From the NCBI GenBank assembly GCA_025464005.1, contig JAODBO010000144.1, forward strand, positions 147,731 through 211,730: a DNA stretch of 64,000 bases, written 5' to 3'. Below the pieces are notes generated by a model that was not told where the DNA came from, searched no databases, and worked only from the letters and a program-made list of their open reading frames with translations. A program made the translations under genes and the position numbers. Positions 60,646 through 64,000 of the stretch are shown here, piece by piece (positions within the stretch are counted from its first letter, which is position 1; each line of letters opens with the position of its first letter). The DNA is from Acidimicrobiaceae bacterium. Lineage in GTDB: Bacteria; Actinomycetota; Acidimicrobiia; Acidimicrobiales; Bog-793.

Positions 60646-61413
60646 GTGGCGCTGTCGCTCGACTACAGGGGGCTCGTCGCCTTCCTCCTCGCGTTCGCGC
60701 GCGCGCTCGGGTGGCTGCTGCTCGTCCCGCCGTTCTCGAACCGTCGCGTCATCCCGCCACTCGCAACGTCGTGCATCGCCTGCGCGCTGGCGCTGCTCGT
60801 ATCGCCGAGGATCCCGGCGTCGATGATCCCCTACACCGCCGCGAGCTTCATCGGTGAGCTCGTGATCCAGGTGCTGACGGGAGCAGCCATCGGCTACGTC
60901 GTGTTCCTGCTGATCAGCACCGTCACGACCGCCGGGAGCGTCATCGACCACTCGAGCGGCCTCAACCTGCCGCCGTCCATCGATCCCCTCGGCCTCGACC
61001 AGACGCCGATGCTCGGGCAGTTCTACGAGCAGGTCGCCATGATCTTGCTCTTCGTCTCGGGCGGCTACTGGCTGCTCATCGACGGCTTCGCCCGCTCCTT
61101 CGAGGCGCCGGGGTTCTCCCTGGCGGCCACGAGCCGCATCGCCCAAGTCGTCGTGCTGGACCTCGCGACGCTGTTCACCTCCGCCCTCGAGATCGCCGCT
61201 CCCCTGCTCGTCGTGCTCTTCGCGACTCAGGTCGTCCTGGCGCTGCTGTCGAAGGCGGCGCCGCAGATGAACGTGTGGATCCTCGGTATGCCCGTGCAGA
61301 TCTTCCTCGCCATCGTGCTCGTCGGCGTCGGCATCTCGACGCTTCCGGGTTATGTCGGCAATCTGCTCACACGCGCGCTCGGCGATACGGCGTCGCTCTT
61401 CGGGGGAGGCTGA
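60646..61413 (+). CDS. fliR: Flagellar export gate protein FliR
   Basis: 255 residues from GTG two bases after fliQ. Polytopic; family segments FLLAFARALGWLLLVPPFSN, VIDHSSGLNLPPSIDPLGLD and QTPMLGQFYEQVAMILLFVS, and APQMNVWILGMPVQIFLAIV. Completes the P-Q-R gate. Confidence 0.95.
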   Translation: MALSLDYRGLVAFLLAFARALGWLLLVPPFSNRRVIPPLATSCIACALALLVSPRIPASMIPYTAASFIGELVIQVLTGAAIGYVVFLLISTVTTAGSVIDHSSGLNLPPSIDPLGLDQTPMLGQFYEQVAMILLFVSGGYWLLIDGFARSFEAPGFSLAATSRIAQVVVLDLATLFTSALEIAAPLLVVLFATQVVLALLSKAAPQMNVWILGMPVQIFLAIVLVGVGISTLPGYVGNLLTRALGDTASLFGGG

Positions 61414-61414
61414 C

Positions 61415-62593
61415 GTGGCTACGGAGGACAAGCATGCGAAGACCGAGCCGCCGACGCCGAAGCGGAAGAAGGAAGCGCGCGACCGTGGTCAGGTAGCTCG
61501 CTCACCGGACGTGTCGGGCTGGGCGTCGGTGCTGCTCGGGGCCTATCTCCTGCCCTGGGTGTTCTCGAACACCGAGCACCGGGTGCTCGGCCTCTTCGGC
61601 CAGGCGTCGCACGTGATGAGCAACCCCACGACCACCGGCGCGTTCGCCGTGCTCAGCGCCGGGCTCCGAATCGTCGCGATCGTCATCGTTCCGATCGGCG
61701 CGATCTTCGCGGTGCTGGCCTTCGTGGTGAACGTCGCCCAGGTGGGTCGGTCGTTCTCGATGAAAGCGGCCAAGCCGAGGCTCTCGCGCATCAGTCCGAA
61801 GAACGGCATCAAGCATCTCGTCGGCGCACAGCTGCTCATACAGCTCCTCAAGCAGATCCTGAAGCTGCTCGTGCTCGGCGGAGCCGGCTACCAGGTGGTC
61901 AATGCGCTCATGCGCTCGGTCGGCGGCACGTCGCCGGTCGGCCTGGTCCCGATCCTCGGCGCCACGGCGTCGTCGATCCTCGGGTTCGTGCGGACGATGG
62001 CGCTCATCGGGCTCGTCATCGGGATCGGTGACTTCGCGTTCCAGAGGCGCAAGCTGAAGAGCTCGTTGAAGATGACCAAGCAGGAGGTGAAGGAGGAGGC
62101 GAAGGCCTCCGAGGGCAATCCGCAGGTGAAAGCTGAGATCCGCAAACGCCAGTACGCGATGGCGCGCTCGCGCGTCGCCTCGGCGATGCGCACCGCCGAC
62201 GTGGTTATCACCAATCCGACGCACTTCGCCGTCGCGCTCCAGTACCTTCCGGGCGCCGGAGCCGCTCCGCGGGTCGTGGCGAAGGGATCGGACTCGCTGG
62301 CGAAGATGATCCGCGAGCGTGCCGTGGAGGGAGAGATCCCCATCGTCGAAGACGCCCCGCTCGCACGTTACCTGTACGCCGTCTGCGAGGTCGACCAGCA
62401 GATTCCCGCCGAGATCTACGTCGCCGTGGCCAAGCTGCTGGCGTTCGTCTACTCGCTTCCAGCCGCGACCCGAGCGCTCCGGGTCCACCAGGGACTGCCC
62501 TCGCAGTTGCCGGAGGTCCTCGCCGCGGTCGACTCGCTGGCGCCGGGCAAGCGCCAGCGCGCCCGGGCGGTGCTCGCGGCGGTCGGCACGTGA
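61415..62593 (+). CDS. flhB: Flagellar export switch protein FlhB
   Basis: 392 residues from GTG with GGGGAGG upstream. N-terminal TEPPTPKRKKEARDRGQVAR, four transmembrane segments, QEVKEEAKASEGNPQVKAEI and the autocleavage site NPTH with cleavage expected between Asn267 and Pro268 (VVITNPTHFAVAL). C-terminal cytoplasmic domain is complete. Switches substrate specificity with FliK. flhA is not in the window. Confidence 0.95.
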   Translation: MATEDKHAKTEPPTPKRKKEARDRGQVARSPDVSGWASVLLGAYLLPWVFSNTEHRVLGLFGQASHVMSNPTTTGAFAVLSAGLRIVAIVIVPIGAIFAVLAFVVNVAQVGRSFSMKAAKPRLSRISPKNGIKHLVGAQLLIQLLKQILKLLVLGGAGYQVVNALMRSVGGTSPVGLVPILGATASSILGFVRTMALIGLVIGIGDFAFQRRKLKSSLKMTKQEVKEEAKASEGNPQVKAEIRKRQYAMARSRVASAMRTADVVITNPTHFAVALQYLPGAGAAPRVVAKGSDSLAKMIRERAVEGEIPIVEDAPLARYLYAVCEVDQQIPAEIYVAVAKLLAFVYSLPAATRALRVHQGLPSQLPEVLAAVDSLAPGKRQRARAVLAAVGT

Positions 62594-63954
62594 AGCAGGC
62601 CTCGCGCGAAGCGATGGTCGCTCTCCGCTCTCTTTTCGACGAGCTCGGCTACCAGCAGCTGTATCCCCTCCTCACGCGCGGACACCTCTTCGCTCCCGAT
62701 GCTCGCCACGCCGGTGAGCTCGCGGCGACCTTCGGCCCCGATGTGGCGCCGATGCTGGAGCTGTTCGCGCTCGGCCGGCCGGTGCAGCGCTCCTCGCTCG
62801 GCGGTGTGCTCGGCGATGTCGTCGCATCGCTGGCCTCGGCCAGACTCGTCGAGGAAGCGGGCGGGCAGGTGACGACTGCTGACTGGGTGGCCGTCCCCGC
62901 GCTCGGCGGCGTGCTCCTCACGGGCGTCCCGCCCACGTATGCGACGCGTGCGTCGATCGGCGCGAGCGCGTACCTCGGCCCGGACTCCGTCGAGTTCGCC
63001 TCGACGCTGCCGAGCGCGACCGGCAAGCGGGTCCTCGATCTCGGGACCGGCTGCGGCATCCAGGGCCTGCTCGCGATGAGGGGTGCCCGCGAAGCGGTGC
63101 TCTCCGACATAGAGACGCGATCGCTCGAGCTCGCACAGCTCAACCAGAGCCTCAACGCCGTCGACCACCCGGTGGCTTATGTGCGTTCGGATTGCTACGA
63201 CTCGCTGGCCGGCGAGCAGTTCGACCTCGTCGTGTCGCTCCCACCGTACGTCCCCGAAGTGGCCGGCTCCGCGACGAGGAGCACCGTCGCGGCCGGGCCC
63301 GACGGGCTCGCGGTGGTGCGTCGGATCCTCCGTGGACTGGGTGAGCATCTGTCGCCCGGAGGTCGCTTGATCGCGCGCTGCCAGCTCCTCTGCGACGACG
63401 ACGGTCCCCTGCTCGCGCGCGAGCTCGACGACCTCGCACCTGGACTGGAGCGCAAGTTCGTGCTGCGCGACTGGCACCCGCTCCAGCCCTACGTCGTCGA
63501 GCTGTCTAAGCGCCTCGCGGCGCACGGCTCGGGACTCTCGCCGAGCGAGCTCGTCATCGCCTACTCGGACTCGCTCCGCGCCTTCGGGGCCACGGGGGTA
63601 TGCAGTGGGCTGATCGACGTGCGGCGCCCGGCCGATGATTCGCCCGCCCGACGAGAGGTGCGAATCGTGACGGACGGCTCCCGCGTGCGAGGGGACGTCA
63701 TACCGCGTGAGGGCGACGGCCTCGAGCTCACGCACGATGAATCCGCTCTGCGAGCGTCGATGCCGGGCTCCGCGGCGGTCATCCTCGAAGGTCCGACCGC
63801 AGCATTGCTCAGCGCGGTCGACGGAACGCGCACCATCGCGGAGCTCGTCACCAAAGCCTGGGGAACCCACCCCGCTGCGGCGCGCCAGGACCTCGTGGAC
63901 CAGGCGATCGCGCGCCTCAACCAGCTGGCGCTGGTCAACCTCGTACAGCTGTAA
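62590..63954 (+). CDS. SAM-dependent methyltransferase with extra N- and C-terminal domains
   Basis: 454 residues; GTG overlaps the flhB stop, so it is translationally coupled to the flagellar operon. The N-terminal ~130 residues are helical (LFALGRPVQRSSLGG...). The Rossmann core has VLDLGTGCGIQGLLAM at 148-163, DIETRSLELAQLNQSLN, and SLPPY at 216-220 in place of the usual NPPY. The C-terminal ~85 residues (AAVILEGPTAALLSAVDGTR TIAEL... region) look like a winged-helix module similar to PqqD. The layout matches actinobacterial DUF7059-type methyltransferases. Substrate unknown; an amide or amine of a protein, perhaps flagellar, is a guess. Confidence 0.8.
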   Translation: MKQASREAMVALRSLFDELGYQQLYPLLTRGHLFAPDARHAGELAATFGPDVAPMLELFALGRPVQRSSLGGVLGDVVASLASARLVEEAGGQVTTADWVAVPALGGVLLTGVPPTYATRASIGASAYLGPDSVEFASTLPSATGKRVLDLGTGCGIQGLLAMRGAREAVLSDIETRSLELAQLNQSLNAVDHPVAYVRSDCYDSLAGEQFDLVVSLPPYVPEVAGSATRSTVAAGPDGLAVVRRILRGLGEHLSPGGRLIARCQLLCDDDGPLLARELDDLAPGLERKFVLRDWHPLQPYVVELSKRLAAHGSGLSPSELVIAYSDSLRAFGATGVCSGLIDVRRPADDSPARREVRIVTDGSRVRGDVIPREGDGLELTHDESALRASMPGSAAVILEGPTAALLSAVDGTRTIAELVTKAWGTHPAAARQDLVDQAIARLNQLALVNLVQL

Positions 63955-64000
63955 CGGCTCCGCCGGCCGCTGCGTACTACTTCGTGAGCTCTGTACTTAG

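Noticed and set aside
1..64000. tRNA or rRNA genes
   Set aside because: No cloverleaf or rRNA signature was noticed in intergenic regions by eye; a covariance-model scan would be needed to exclude them fully.

Overview
This is a high-GC window whose gene content (SsuD/LLM-type flavoenzyme, VapBC, many GTG/TTG starts, actinobacterial flagellar gene order, actinobacterial-type dif sequence) points to a motile, free-living actinobacterium; Acidimicrobiia or a related deep lineage is a reasonable guess, made by inference rather than from a marker gene.

Region 1 (1-5.1 kb): the tail of a GNAT acetyltransferase, a long uncharacterised protein on the minus strand, a full ABC exporter half-transporter, and the remains of a class E-like sortase that has lost its frame, gained a stop and lost its catalytic cysteine.

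Region 2 (5.4-30 kb): a surface or exopolysaccharide locus. It holds a secreted papain-fold-like protein, UDP-sugar enzymes (epimerase, UDP-glucose 6-dehydrogenase), a Wzx-like flippase, a PIG-L deacetylase, two TupA-like ATP-grasp proteins, three secreted GH26-like glycosidase paralogues, and a tightly overlapping nine-gene minus-strand operon of glycosyltransferases plus a large GT-C-like membrane protein (30.0 to 20.0 kb). That operon ends in a perfect 18-bp hairpin shared with the convergent glycosidase gene.

Region 3 (31-38.9 kb): a small sulfur/amino-acid cluster: an FAD-NAD(P)-binding protein, a MetY-like PLP enzyme, a MetA-like acyltransferase, an ATP-grasp ligase and an SsuD-like flavin monooxygenase, followed by a PIG-L homologue whose HPDD motif reads HPVD. 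Together they could make or recover an organosulfur compound.

Region 4 (39-44.3 kb): an accessory island. A RelBE module and a VapBC module flank a 2.65-kb segment bounded on the left by a convincing dif (XerC/XerD) site and on the right by a second copy of the dif core with a good XerD arm and a degenerate XerC arm. The segment carries a chain of tiny overlapping HTH and zinc-finger genes and no integrase. The best reading is a miniature Xer-exploiting mobile element integrated at the chromosome's dimer-resolution site, which would also place this window at the replication terminus.

Region 5 (44.5-64 kb): a DHA2-type MFS exporter coupled to a MerR regulator, then a long collinear flagellar operon: flgB flgC fliE fliF fliG fliH fliI fliJ, an NlpC/P60-lytic transglycosylase, fliK flgD flgE fliM fliN fliO fliP fliQ fliR flhB, ending with a methyltransferase coupled to flhB. 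Almost all of these genes overlap or abut.
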